64,000 nt of DNA from Amycolatopsis sp. 195334CR (GTDB lineage: Bacteria > Actinomycetota > Actinomycetes > Mycobacteriales > Pseudonocardiaceae), in contig NZ_JAFJMJ010000001.1 in NCBI RefSeq assembly GCF_017309385.1, positions 3,782,001-3,846,000 on the forward strand. Reading direction: 5' to 3'. Each line of letters opens with the position of its first letter. Position 1 is the first letter of the stretch. Made by a program: the position numbers and the translations under genes. The notes below the pieces were generated by a model that searched no databases, was not told where the DNA came from, and saw only the letters and a list, made by a program, of their open reading frames with translations. Of this stretch, positions 43,203 through 50,602 are shown one piece after another.

Positions 43203-44656
43203 CGGTAGTGGTCGGCCTTGTACGGGCCGGCCACATCCACCCCGATGTACTCGGCCTGCTTCTTGGTCAGCTCGGTCAGCCGCACGCCGAGTGCGTCGAG
43301 GTGCAGCCGCGCCACCTTCTCGTCCAGGTGCTTCGGCAGCCGGTAGACGTCGGTGTCGTACTCGCCCGGCTTGGTGAACAGCTCGATCTGCGCGATCGCC
43401 TGGTTGCTGAACGAGTTCGACATCACGAAGCTCGGGTGCCCGGTGGCGTTGCCCAGGTTCATCAGGCGGCCCTCGGAGAGCACGATGATGGCGTGCCCGT
43501 CGGGGAAGACCCACTCGTGCACCTGCGGCTTGATCTCCACCTTGCGGATGCCGGGCACCTTGGCCAGCCCGGCCATGTCGATCTCGTTGTCGAAGTGGCC
43601 GACGTTGCCGACGATGGCGTTGTGCTTCATCCGCGCCATGTCGGCGGCCATGATGATGTCCAGGTTGCCGGTGGTGGTGATGAACAGGTCGCCCCGCTCG
43701 ATCACGTCGTCCAGGCGCACCACCTCCAGCCCCTCCATCGACGCCTGCAGTGCGCAGATCGGGTCGACCTCGGTGACCACCACGCGCGCGCCCTGGCCCC
43801 GCAGCGATTCGGCGGCGCCCTTGCCGACGTCGCCGTAGCCGCAGATCACCGCGAGCTTGCCGCCGAGCATCACGTCGGTGGCGCGGTTGATGCCGTCGGC
43901 CAGCGAGTGCCGGATGCCGTACTTGTTGTCGAACTTCGACTTGGTCACCGAGTCGTTGACGTTGATCGCCGGGAACAGCAGCTTGCCCTCTTCGGCGAGC
44001 TTGTAGAGCCGCTTCACGCCGTTGGTGGTCTCCTCGGTGACGCCCTTGATCTCCTTGGCGATCCGGGTGAACCGGCCGTTGTCGGCGGCCAGGCTCTCGC
44101 GGAGGGTGCGCAGGATGATCCGGTACTCCTCCGGGTCCTCCTCGCCGGCTTCCGGCACCGCGCCGGCGGCCTCGAACTCCGCGCCCTTGTGCACCAGCAG
44201 GGTGGCGTCACCCCCGTCGTCGAGCAGCATGTTCGGCGCGTGCCCGCCGGGGAAGGTGAACAGCTGCTCGGTGCACCACCAGTACTCGTCCAGCGTCTCG
44301 CCCTTCCAGGCGAACACCGAGGTGCCGGTGGGGTGCTCGACCGTGCCCTCGCGCCCGACGACCACCGCGGCGGCGGCCTCGTCCTGGGTGGAGAAGATGT
44401 TGCAGGACACCCAGCGCACCTCGGCGCCGAGGTCGACCAGCGTCTCGATCAGCACCGCGGTCTGCACGGTCATGTGCAGCGAGCCCGCGATCCGGGCGCC
44501 CTTCAGCGGTTTCGCCGCCGCGTATTCGGCGCGGATCGCCATCAAACCGGGCATTTCGTGCTCGGCGAGGCGCAGTTGGTGGCGGCCGGATTCGGCCAGC
44601 GAGAGATCGGCGACGGCGAACTCGAGCCCGTCGACCTGCTGCAGTTTCGCGTTCAC
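43196..44656 (-). CDS. ahcY: S-adenosylhomocysteine hydrolase
   Basis: 486 residues, the family's normal length, from GTG 44656 with GGAGGTG upstream. Landmarks are [45 protein letters not shown] and the NAD-binding [18 protein letters not shown]. The actinobacterial insertion region is also present ([14 protein letters not shown]). The C-terminal [11 protein letters not shown]...YKADHYRY completes the cofactor site. It splits SAH to adenosine and homocysteine, clearing the product of methyltransferases. Translation is probably controlled by an SAH riboswitch in its leader. Confidence 0.97.
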   Translation of the reverse strand: MNAKLQQVDGLEFAVADLSLAESGRHQLRLAEHEMPGLMAIRAEYAAAKPLKGARIAGSLHMTVQTAVLIETLVDLGAEVRWVSCNIFSTQDEAAAAVVVGREGTVEHPTGTSVFAWKGETLDEYWWCTEQLFTFPGGHAPNMLLDDGGDATLLVHKGAEFEAAGAVPEAGEEDPEEYRIILRTLRESLAADNGRFTRIAKEIKGVTEETTNGVKRLYKLAEEGKLLFPAINVNDSVTKSKFDNKYGIRHSLADGINRATDVMLGGKLAVICGYGDVGKGAAESLRGQGARVVVTEVDPICALQASMEGLEVVRLDDVIERGDLFITTTGNLDIIMAADMARMKHNAIVGNVGHFDNEIDMAGLAKVPGIRKVEIKPQVHEWVFPDGHAIIVLSEGRLMNLGNATGHPSFVMSNSFSNQAIAQIELFTKPGEYDTDVYRLPKHLDEKVARLHLDALGVRLTELTKKQAEYIGVDVAGPYKADHYRY

Positions 44657-44663
44657 GGAAAAA

Positions 44664-44688
44664 GGCACCTCCAGAAGTCGGAGGCGCC
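44664..44688 (-). promoter_or_regulatory. Ribosome-site-masking hairpin of the riboswitch
   Basis: GGCGCCTCC (44680-44688) and GGAGGTGCC (44664-44672) form nine pairs, one of them G-U, across a 7-base loop. This hides the GGAGGTG ribosome site of ahcY. The arm is shared with the riboswitch pseudoknot, so the two structures exclude each other. SAH binding would free the ribosome site. Confidence 0.7.
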
Positions 44689-44756
44689 CTTGTTCGTCGG
44701 TCGTGCGAAGGCCGAGCGTGGCGGACCGCTGGTCCGTCGCAGCGCCTCTCGGCCTC
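44680..44756 (-). ncRNA. SAH riboswitch upstream of ahcY
   Basis: On the minus strand the leader contains GGCCGAGAGGCGCTGCGAC, a GGACC/GGTCC hairpin and CCACGCTCGGCC. This matches the SAH-riboswitch core (CCGAGGAGCGCUGC...GGCUCGG) with the P1 stem ggccgag/ctcggcc (44710-44716 with 44747-44753). The pseudoknot is kept by covariation: AGGCGC pairs with GCGCCT at 44681-44688, where the usual pair is GAGCGC/GCGCUC. The same GGCGCCTCC strand can instead pair with the ribosome site (44664-44672), giving a plausible on-switch. Confidence 0.85.
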
Positions 44757-44788
44757 CGCCGCCCAGGGTTCCAGTCCCGGCCGGGGGC

Positions 44789-44794
44789 TGTCAA
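44789..44794 (-). promoter_or_regulatory. Candidate -35 box of ahcY
   Basis: TTGACA on the minus strand, about 35 bases upstream of the riboswitch 5' end. The -10 region is G-rich and weak, so only the -35 can be called. Confidence 0.4.
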
Positions 44795-44815
44795 CGCCGT
44801 CGGTAGGGTGAAGTG

Positions 44816-45820
44816 ATGCGGACGCAGATCCCGGTCGTGCTGGTCGCCGGTTTCCTCGGGGCCGGTAAGACCACGCTGCTCAACCACTTGCTGCACAACA
44901 GTTCCGGCGCGCGCATCGGCGTGGTGGTGAACGACTTCGGCAGCATCGGCATCGACGCGATGGCGGTGGCGGGCCAGGTCGACTCGATGGTGTCGCTGAA
45001 CAACGGCTGCCTGTGCTGCGCGGTCGACGCGAGCGGGCTGGACGGCATGCTGGCGCGGTTGTCCGGTGCCGACCTCGACGTGATCGTGATCGAGGCGAGC
45101 GGGCTGGCCGAGCCGCGCGGGCTGATCCGGCTGCTGCTGGCGAGTGAGCACGAACACATCGAGTACGGCGGCCTGGTCGAGGTCGTCGACGGCGCCGAGT
45201 TCAACACCGTCCGAGCGGAACACCCGGAACTCGGCGAGCACGTGCGACTGGCGGATCTGGTGGTGCTCAACAAGATCGACCGACTCGCCGACGGGGTGCG
45301 CGAGACCGTCGAGGAACTGGCGCACGGCGTGCCGGTGCTCGGCGTGGAGCACGGCCGGATCGACCCGTCGATGTTGTTCGAACTGCCCGAGCGCCGCGAG
45401 GAGTACGCGCGGCAGCTGTCCTTCCTCGATCTGTCCGAAGAGGACGAAGACCATTCGCAGCACGCCCACGCGCGTTACGACAGCGTCGAATTCGAGAGCG
45501 AGGTCCCGTTGCACCCGCGCCGGTTCATGGAATTCCTGGAAAACCGGCCGGCCGGGATCTACCGCATCAAGGGCGACGTCGACCTCGGGGTGCCGGGCCA
45601 CGACAAGAAGTACACCGTGCACACCGTCGGTGCCTTCCTGCGGTTGCGCCGGTCCGGCTGGGCGGCCGGGGAACGCCGGGGCACCCGGCTGGTGCTGATC
45701 GGCGCCGGGATCGACGGCGAGGTGATCGGCAAGCAACTGCGCAGTTGTGAAGAACCCGATCCGTCCCAAGTGGACTCCCAGGCGATGCTGCCGGTGCTGC
45801 GCTTCCTGCCCGAGGAATAG
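44816..45820 (+). CDS. CobW/COG0523-family GTPase
   Basis: 334 residues from ATG 44816; GTG 44813 is possible. Walker A is [15 protein letters not shown], the metal motif is CLCC in NNGCLCCAV, and the G4 motif is LNKIDR. The CobW C-terminal domain follows from about residue 225. A His-rich patch (HSQHAHARY) may bind zinc. Members insert or traffic metals, often zinc or cobalt. It is divergent from ahcY. Confidence 0.88.
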   Translation: MRTQIPVVLVAGFLGAGKTTLLNHLLHNSSGARIGVVVNDFGSIGIDAMAVAGQVDSMVSLNNGCLCCAVDASGLDGMLARLSGADLDVIVIEASGLAEPRGLIRLLLASEHEHIEYGGLVEVVDGAEFNTVRAEHPELGEHVRLADLVVLNKIDRLADGVRETVEELAHGVPVLGVEHGRIDPSMLFELPERREEYARQLSFLDLSEEDEDHSQHAHARYDSVEFESEVPLHPRRFMEFLENRPAGIYRIKGDVDLGVPGHDKKYTVHTVGAFLRLRRSGWAAGERRGTRLVLIGAGIDGEVIGKQLRSCEEPDPSQVDSQAMLPVLRFLPEE

Positions 45821-45923
45821 CCTTCAGCCGGGCTCGACACGACATCGAGCGGTTTACGCGATCTTTGTGATTGACGTGCCGCAGGACTGTCTGCCTGCCT
45901 GTGAGGCTGGAGAGCGAAAGCCC

Positions 45924-47720
45924 ATGTGCCGAATCTACGGTTTTTTCAACGCGAAGGCGACACCGCACGAGCTGCGGGCGGTCGCCGCACTGCAACACCA
46001 CGGCGGCCCGGACGGGCGCGGGACCGCGCGGTCCGGTGGCTGGGGGATCGGGAACAACCGGCTGGCCATCGTCGACCTCGACGGCGGCGCCCAGCCCTAC
46101 GAACTCGGCGAGCGGATCAAGGTCGTGTTCAACGGTGAGATCTACAACCACGTGCGCCTGCGCGCGGAGCTCACCGCGAAGGGTTACCGGTTCGACGACC
46201 ACTGCGACGGCAACGTGCTCCCCGCGCTCTACCACGCCTACGGGGACGCGTTCGTCGACCACCTCGACGGCATGTACGCGATCGCCGTGGTCGACCTGCG
46301 CGGGGCGGAACCGCGGCTGCTGCTGGCCACCGACCACATCGGCATGAAGCCGCTGTACTACCGCTGGGACGCGGCGGCGCGCTCGCTGCACTTCTCCTCG
46401 GAGCTGCCCGCGCTGCTGGGCTTCGGCGAGGTCGCCCCGGCCGAGTGGGAGGGCGGGCTGGACGCCTACCTGGCCACCAAGACCCCGTTCGGCGAGCAGA
46501 CCATGTTCGACGGCGTCAAGGTCATGCCGCCGTCGACCACCATGGTCTGCACCGAGTACTCGGGCCTGCACACCTACCGCCGCCGCCCGCCGGTCGCCGA
46601 GGTGCTGCCGGAGGACGACGCCGCGGTGGCGAGCGATCTCCAGGAACGCCTGCGGTACGAGGTCGGGCAGCTGCTGGTCGCGGACGTGCCGGTGGCCACC
46701 ATCACCTCCGGCGGGCTCGACTCCAGCCTGGTCACCGCGCTGGCCGCCGAGTCGGCCACCGAACTGCACACTTTCAACATCGCCTACACCGGCAACTGGC
46801 CCGCCGACGAGCGCCGCTTCGCGCGGCAGGTCTCCGACCGCGCGGGCACCACCTACCACCAGGTGGAGATCGACCCGGCCACCTTCCCGGACCTGCTCGC
46901 CGACGTGGTCTGGCACCTCGGGCAGCCCAACGCCGACCCGATCACGCTGAGCACCTACGCGTTGTTCAACGCGGTGCGGGACAGCGGGTTCAAGGTCGCG
47001 CTGACCGGGGACGCGGCCGACGAGGTGTTCGGCGGCTACTCGCGGATGACCGCGGCGACCCGGGCTTCGCTCGACGACAAGCCTTGGTACGACAAGTACC
47101 TCGACGCGCTGGGCGTGCTGCCCGCGGCCGCGCGGCACGAGCTGTACACCGACGACTACCGCGCCGCGCTGGCCGACGGTGGTCCCGCCATCCCGGCCGA
47201 GGCGACCGCGCGGCTGGCCACCGGTGAGGGTTCGGTGCTGGAGCGCATCACCGAGTTCGAACTGGGCCACCGGCTGCCCGCGTACCACCTGCGCCGGGTC
47301 GACCACCTGAGCATGTCCGGTTCGGTCGAGGTCCGGCTGCCGTTCTGCCAGCGTTCGGTGGTCTCGCTCGGGCGGGCGCTGTCCGACCGGCGGCGCATCG
47401 ACGGCACCGGCGTCAAGCGGACGCTCTACGCCGCGGCCGCCGGACTGCTGCCGGACGAGGTGCTGAACCGGCCCAAGCAGCCGTTCACCCTGCCGATCAC
47501 CGCGATGCTCACCCCCGGCTGGCCGTTGTGGGAGTACGCCAGGGATCTGCTCGCGGGTTCGCGGCTGAAGGCGGCGGGCCAGGTCGACGCGAGCGCGGTG
47601 GACCGGCTGTTCGCGCAGCAGGCCACCGAGCCGGAGGACACCACCGCGCTGACCATCTGGGCGCTGGCGGTGCACGAAATCTGGCGGGAGCAGTTCTTCG
47701 GCGCGAAGCGGGGCCGCTGA
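45924..47720 (+). CDS. asnB: Asparagine synthetase, glutamine-hydrolysing
   Basis: 598 residues. The start at ATG 45924 leaves Cys2 as the N-terminal nucleophile (MCRIYGFF), required by class II amidotransferases. The glutaminase part has LQHHGGPDGRG, RLAIVDLDGG and FNGEIYNH; the synthetase part has the ATP loop TSGGLDSSLVTAL and TGDAADEVFGGYSR. It adenylates an aspartate-like carboxylate and amidates it. The stop overlaps the ATG of a serine-acetyltransferase-like gene. In such pairs the product may be a natural-product intermediate, not bulk asparagine. Confidence 0.9.
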   Translation: MCRIYGFFNAKATPHELRAVAALQHHGGPDGRGTARSGGWGIGNNRLAIVDLDGGAQPYELGERIKVVFNGEIYNHVRLRAELTAKGYRFDDHCDGNVLPALYHAYGDAFVDHLDGMYAIAVVDLRGAEPRLLLATDHIGMKPLYYRWDAAARSLHFSSELPALLGFGEVAPAEWEGGLDAYLATKTPFGEQTMFDGVKVMPPSTTMVCTEYSGLHTYRRRPPVAEVLPEDDAAVASDLQERLRYEVGQLLVADVPVATITSGGLDSSLVTALAAESATELHTFNIAYTGNWPADERRFARQVSDRAGTTYHQVEIDPATFPDLLADVVWHLGQPNADPITLSTYALFNAVRDSGFKVALTGDAADEVFGGYSRMTAATRASLDDKPWYDKYLDALGVLPAAARHELYTDDYRAALADGGPAIPAEATARLATGEGSVLERITEFELGHRLPAYHLRRVDHLSMSGSVEVRLPFCQRSVVSLGRALSDRRRIDGTGVKRTLYAAAAGLLPDEVLNRPKQPFTLPITAMLTPGWPLWEYARDLLAGSRLKAAGQVDASAVDRLFAQQATEPEDTTALTIWALAVHEIWREQFFGAKRGR

Positions 47721-48313
47721 TGGCGGGGCTGATCGGGCGGCTGCGCCGGGCGGTGGCCGCGAGCACGGAACTGCTGGACGTCATCATCGACCGCGACCCG
47801 TCGATCCGCTCGCGGAGTGAGGCGCTGCTGCACCCGACGGTGCTCGCGCTGGCCGGCTACCGCGTGGGGAACCGGTTGTACCGCAGGGAAAGGTTCAAGT
47901 CGGCGCGCGCGGTGTGCATGCTCACGCGGGTGCTGACCGGCGGTATCGAGATCCACCCCGGCGCGCGGATCGGGCGGCGGTTCTTCATCGACCACGGTTG
48001 TGGGGTGGTGATCGGGGAAACCGCGATCATCGGCGACGACGTGTCGTTGTTCCACCAGGTGACGCTGGGTTCGTACGGCTGGTGGCAGGACCGCGGGCGG
48101 GCCGACGGCCGTCGGCACCCGAAGCTGGGCAACGGCGTCACCGTCGGGGCGAACGCGAGCCTGCTGGGCCCGATCACGGTGGGGGACAACGCGCTCATCG
48201 GGGCGCAGTCGCTGGTGCTGCAGGACGTGCCGGCGGACTCCCACGTCCGGGCGCCGCTCGGTGACGTCCGCGCCACGGCGAACACGGTGGTGCGGTTGCC
48301 GCGCGCGAGCTAA
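47720..48313 (+). CDS. Serine O-acetyltransferase-like hexapeptide enzyme
   Basis: 197 residues from ATG 47720 (TGATG overlap). Left-handed beta-helix repeats carry the catalytic region GIEIHPGARIGRRFFIDHGCGVVIGETAIIGDDVSLFHQVTLG, as in CysE. It is shorter than enterobacterial CysE because the N-terminal helical domain is reduced, as in other actinobacterial forms. It acetylates serine or a similar hydroxyl using acetyl-CoA and is co-translated with the amidotransferase. Confidence 0.87.
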   Translation: MAGLIGRLRRAVAASTELLDVIIDRDPSIRSRSEALLHPTVLALAGYRVGNRLYRRERFKSARAVCMLTRVLTGGIEIHPGARIGRRFFIDHGCGVVIGETAIIGDDVSLFHQVTLGSYGWWQDRGRADGRRHPKLGNGVTVGANASLLGPITVGDNALIGAQSLVLQDVPADSHVRAPLGDVRATANTVVRLPRAS

Positions 48314-48321
48314 GACCCTTC

Positions 48322-48380
48322 AATGCTATGAGTGGGGCATTACTTGCATTCAACGCAAGTAATGCCCCACTCATAGCATT
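48322..48380. terminator. Perfect 26-bp hairpin, terminator or dispersed repeat
   Basis: Arms at 48322-48347 and 48355-48380 are perfect complements with a 7-base loop. The region is markedly AT-richer than its surroundings. It sits between convergent genes (acetyltransferase and HxlR-SCP2). The length, perfection and base bias suggest a genome-wide repeat family that doubles as a terminator; this needs checking elsewhere in the genome. Confidence 0.75.
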
Positions 48381-48458
48381 CGCGTGTGTTGTGCGTAGGC
48401 GGAGGCTGGAACGAGCCGGGGTCCGGTGGAGGGAGTCGCGCCGGGCCCCGGCTCAGCT

Positions 48459-49139
48459 TCAGCGGACGGCCAGGCCCTCGACCTTGCGCGGCGCGGCCGG
48501 GATGTGGAACAGGTCGGCGAACAGCTCCAGCAGCGCCGGGTCCCCGGAGATGCTCAGGATGCCCTGGTCCAGCGCCTCCGCCGCACTGATCTCCTTGGAG
48601 AACACCGGCTTGATCGAGCCGTAGCAGGTGATCGTCATGTCGGCGTCGGGGTACGGGCCCTCGCCGACCTTCAGGTCCTCGCCGTCGACCAGCGCGTGCA
48701 GCGTCATCGTCGGGCCGTAGTGCAGCTCGTAGCTGACCCGCACGTTCGAGGCGATCTCCGGCCGGAACGTGGTGTACAGCGACAGGATCGCGGAGTCGGT
48801 GGTGAACACGTCCTCCTCACCCATCGAGCCGAGGGACCGGGCGCCCCACAGCCCCAGCTGCAGCACGACCGCCTCCAGCTCGGCACCGTACTCGGTGAGC
48901 TCGTAGACCACCGAGGCGTCCAGCTGCGGCAGCACCCGGCGCCGGACCACGCCGGCCTCCTCCAGCTCGTTCAGCCGGGCGGAGAGGATGCTGGACGGGA
49001 TGCGCGGCAACCCGGCGCGCAGGTCGGTGAACCGCTTCGGGCCGAGCAGCAGGTCGCGGACCACCAGCATGCCCCAGCGCTCGCCGACCATCTCCATGGC
49101 ACGCGCCAGGCCGCAGAACTGTCCGTACTTTCGACTCAT
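48459..49139 (-). CDS. HxlR-type regulator with C-terminal SCP2-like domain
   Basis: 226 residues. The N-terminal HxlR winged helix (MSRKYGQFCGLARAMEMVGERWGMLVVRDLLLGPKRFTDLRAGLP) keeps the Cys at residue 9. Residues ~130-226 resemble sterol-carrier SCP2-like domains (MTITCYGSIKPVFSKEISAAEAL, then GDPALLELFADLF). That would let a hydrophobic ligand gate DNA binding. No divergent target is present; it follows the SARP gene on the same strand with a 210-base gap that shows nothing else. Confidence 0.85.
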   Translation of the reverse strand: MSRKYGQFCGLARAMEMVGERWGMLVVRDLLLGPKRFTDLRAGLPRIPSSILSARLNELEEAGVVRRRVLPQLDASVVYELTEYGAELEAVVLQLGLWGARSLGSMGEEDVFTTDSAILSLYTTFRPEIASNVRVSYELHYGPTMTLHALVDGEDLKVGEGPYPDADMTITCYGSIKPVFSKEISAAEALDQGILSISGDPALLELFADLFHIPAAPRKVEGLAVR

Positions 49140-49349
49140 CGTAAATCCCCACTCTTCGTCAGGTTGAGACTTCGGTTGGACGGAGATGATCGGGCTGTCG
49201 CCATAGCTGCGGTCCAGCGTCTTCGGGCTGACTCGGGAACCGCTCGACACCCGAACGAGCACCTGCACACGGTGCCCGTGGCCGAGTTGACACGCTGCGA
49301 AAAAGCTTCACCCGCAACGAAACCTTGGCGGTGAGCGGGTAACGACGCA

Positions 49350-50171
49350 TCAGGAGGGATCCCCGGCGGAGAGCAGTTCGTGGTGCAGCAACTGCAACTC
49401 GTCGCAGGGTTCCACGCCCAGTTCGGTGGTCAGCCGCGTGCGCAGCTGCCGGTAGGTGGCCATCGCGTCGGACCGCCTGCCGCTGCGCCCCAGCACCCGC
49501 ATCAGCTGCCCGTGCAGGCCTTCGTCGAGCGGGTTCGCGGTGACCAGCGAGCGCAGCTCGCCGACCAGTTCGCGGTGCATGCCGGCCTCGATCTCCGCCT
49601 CGATGCGCAGGTGCTGCGCCGCCCGGCGCTGCTCGGCCAGGTCCACCGCGTAGGCGGCGAGCACCGACCCGCAGTTGACGTTGGCCAGCGCTGGTCCGGA
49701 CCACAGGCCCAGCGCGCTCCGGAACGACCGCGCCGCGTCGGCGAAGCGCCGCGCGTCCATCTCGTCGCGGCCGCGGCGGCACAGCTGCTGGAACTCGAAC
49801 ACGTCCACCTGCGCCGGGTCGATGCGGAACACGTACCCGGGCGGTTTGGTGGCCAGCATGGATTCCGGGTCGGCCGCCAGCCGGTTCTGCTCGATGCAGC
49901 GGCGGACCTGGTAGACGTAGGTCTGCATGGTGGTGCGCACGCTGCGCGGTGGCTTGTTCGCCCACAGCTCCTGGATGATGGAGTCGATCTGCACGACCTT
50001 GCCCGGCCGCATCAGCAGCATCGCCATCAGCTGCAGTATCTTCGGCGCCGTCGGCGCGTAGTCGATCCCGTCCTTGAGCACTTCGAGCGGGCCGAGGAGG
50101 GTGAACGTCACCGCGCTTTCGGCCGTGCCGCCGGGGTTGCCACTCCCGGCCGGAACTTCGGAAACCAACAC
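49350..50171 (-). CDS. SARP (AfsR/DnrI-family) pathway regulator
   Basis: 273 residues from GTG 50171, preceded by GGAGGGAAC. The OmpR-like DNA-binding domain (about 20-110) has VTFTLLGPLEVLKDG and LWANKPPRSVRTTMQTYVYQVRR. The bacterial transcriptional activation domain (about 115-270) has VDVFEFQQLCRRGRDEMDARRF. SARPs switch on antibiotic clusters. It is divergent from the precursor-YcaO operon and probably activates it, and possibly the enediyne genes too. Confidence 0.93.
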   Translation of the reverse strand: MLVSEVPAGSGNPGGTAESAVTFTLLGPLEVLKDGIDYAPTAPKILQLMAMLLMRPGKVVQIDSIIQELWANKPPRSVRTTMQTYVYQVRRCIEQNRLAADPESMLATKPPGYVFRIDPAQVDVFEFQQLCRRGRDEMDARRFADAARSFRSALGLWSGPALANVNCGSVLAAYAVDLAEQRRAAQHLRIEAEIEAGMHRELVGELRSLVTANPLDEGLHGQLMRVLGRSGRRSDAMATYRQLRTRLTTELGVEPCDELQLLHHELLSAGDPS

Positions 50172-50439
50172 GTTCGTTCCCTCCCAGTCACATCGACGCG
50201 TGATCCGACCGTCTCCCCGGCGCTGGCTGCTCTCCGGCGACAGTCGTGCGTTTCTCGAAGATTGACAGAAATGCCCTGGTCAGCGGCAGTGAGAGGGGCA
50301 CCAGTCGTGACGTGAATATGGCTGGGGGCCATGTGAAAAACACATATCGGACCCATGTGGGCGGCACTGGAAGTGCGACCGGCGATCGACGGAGGATTCT
50401 CCCATCACCGAAGAACACCCGCAAATCGGAGGATCGACG
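50172..50439. promoter_or_regulatory. Intergenic control region between SARP and RiPP operon
   Basis: 268 bases with no supported gene. CCATGTG occurs at 50329 and 50353 (24 bases apart), and a CATGTG-AAAAA-CACATA inverted repeat lies near 50331-50346. SARPs usually need heptamer repeats spaced 11 or 22 bases, so the match is only suggestive. GGAGGA just before 50440 is the ribosome site of the precursor. Confidence 0.4.
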
Positions 50440-50601
50440 ATGGACAAGCAGAACGTGGTCGAACTGCCCCGCGAGGACAACGTGGTGCTGGTGATCGACC
50501 GGTTCGACCAGTGGCACAACCCGGCCGACGGCGTCCGGCGCGGTTGCACCGGCAGCACCCTCAGCGTTTCCGCGCTGCACGAGCTGCCGGAAGCCGCCTG
50601 A
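50440..50601 (+). CDS. Azole RiPP (TOMM) precursor peptide
   Basis: 53 residues from ATG 50440, with GGAGGA nine bases upstream. The leader (MDKQNVVELPREDNVV..., acidic and hydrophobic) ends in GVRRG. The C-terminal 18 residues, CTGSTLSVSALHELPEAA, hold one Cys, two Thr and three Ser, the residues that YcaO enzymes turn into azolines. The next gene, a fused leader-binding/YcaO protein, starts one base after the stop. The exact core boundary is inference. Confidence 0.75.
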   Translation: MDKQNVVELPREDNVVLVIDRFDQWHNPADGVRRGCTGSTLSVSALHELPEAA

Positions 50602-50602
50602 C

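Noticed and set aside
41987..44806. A very long plus-strand open frame across the molybdopterin and ahcY genes
   Set aside because: It overlaps two firmly identified genes in other frames, is Arg/Ala-rich low-complexity, and has no family motif. High GC makes such frames common.
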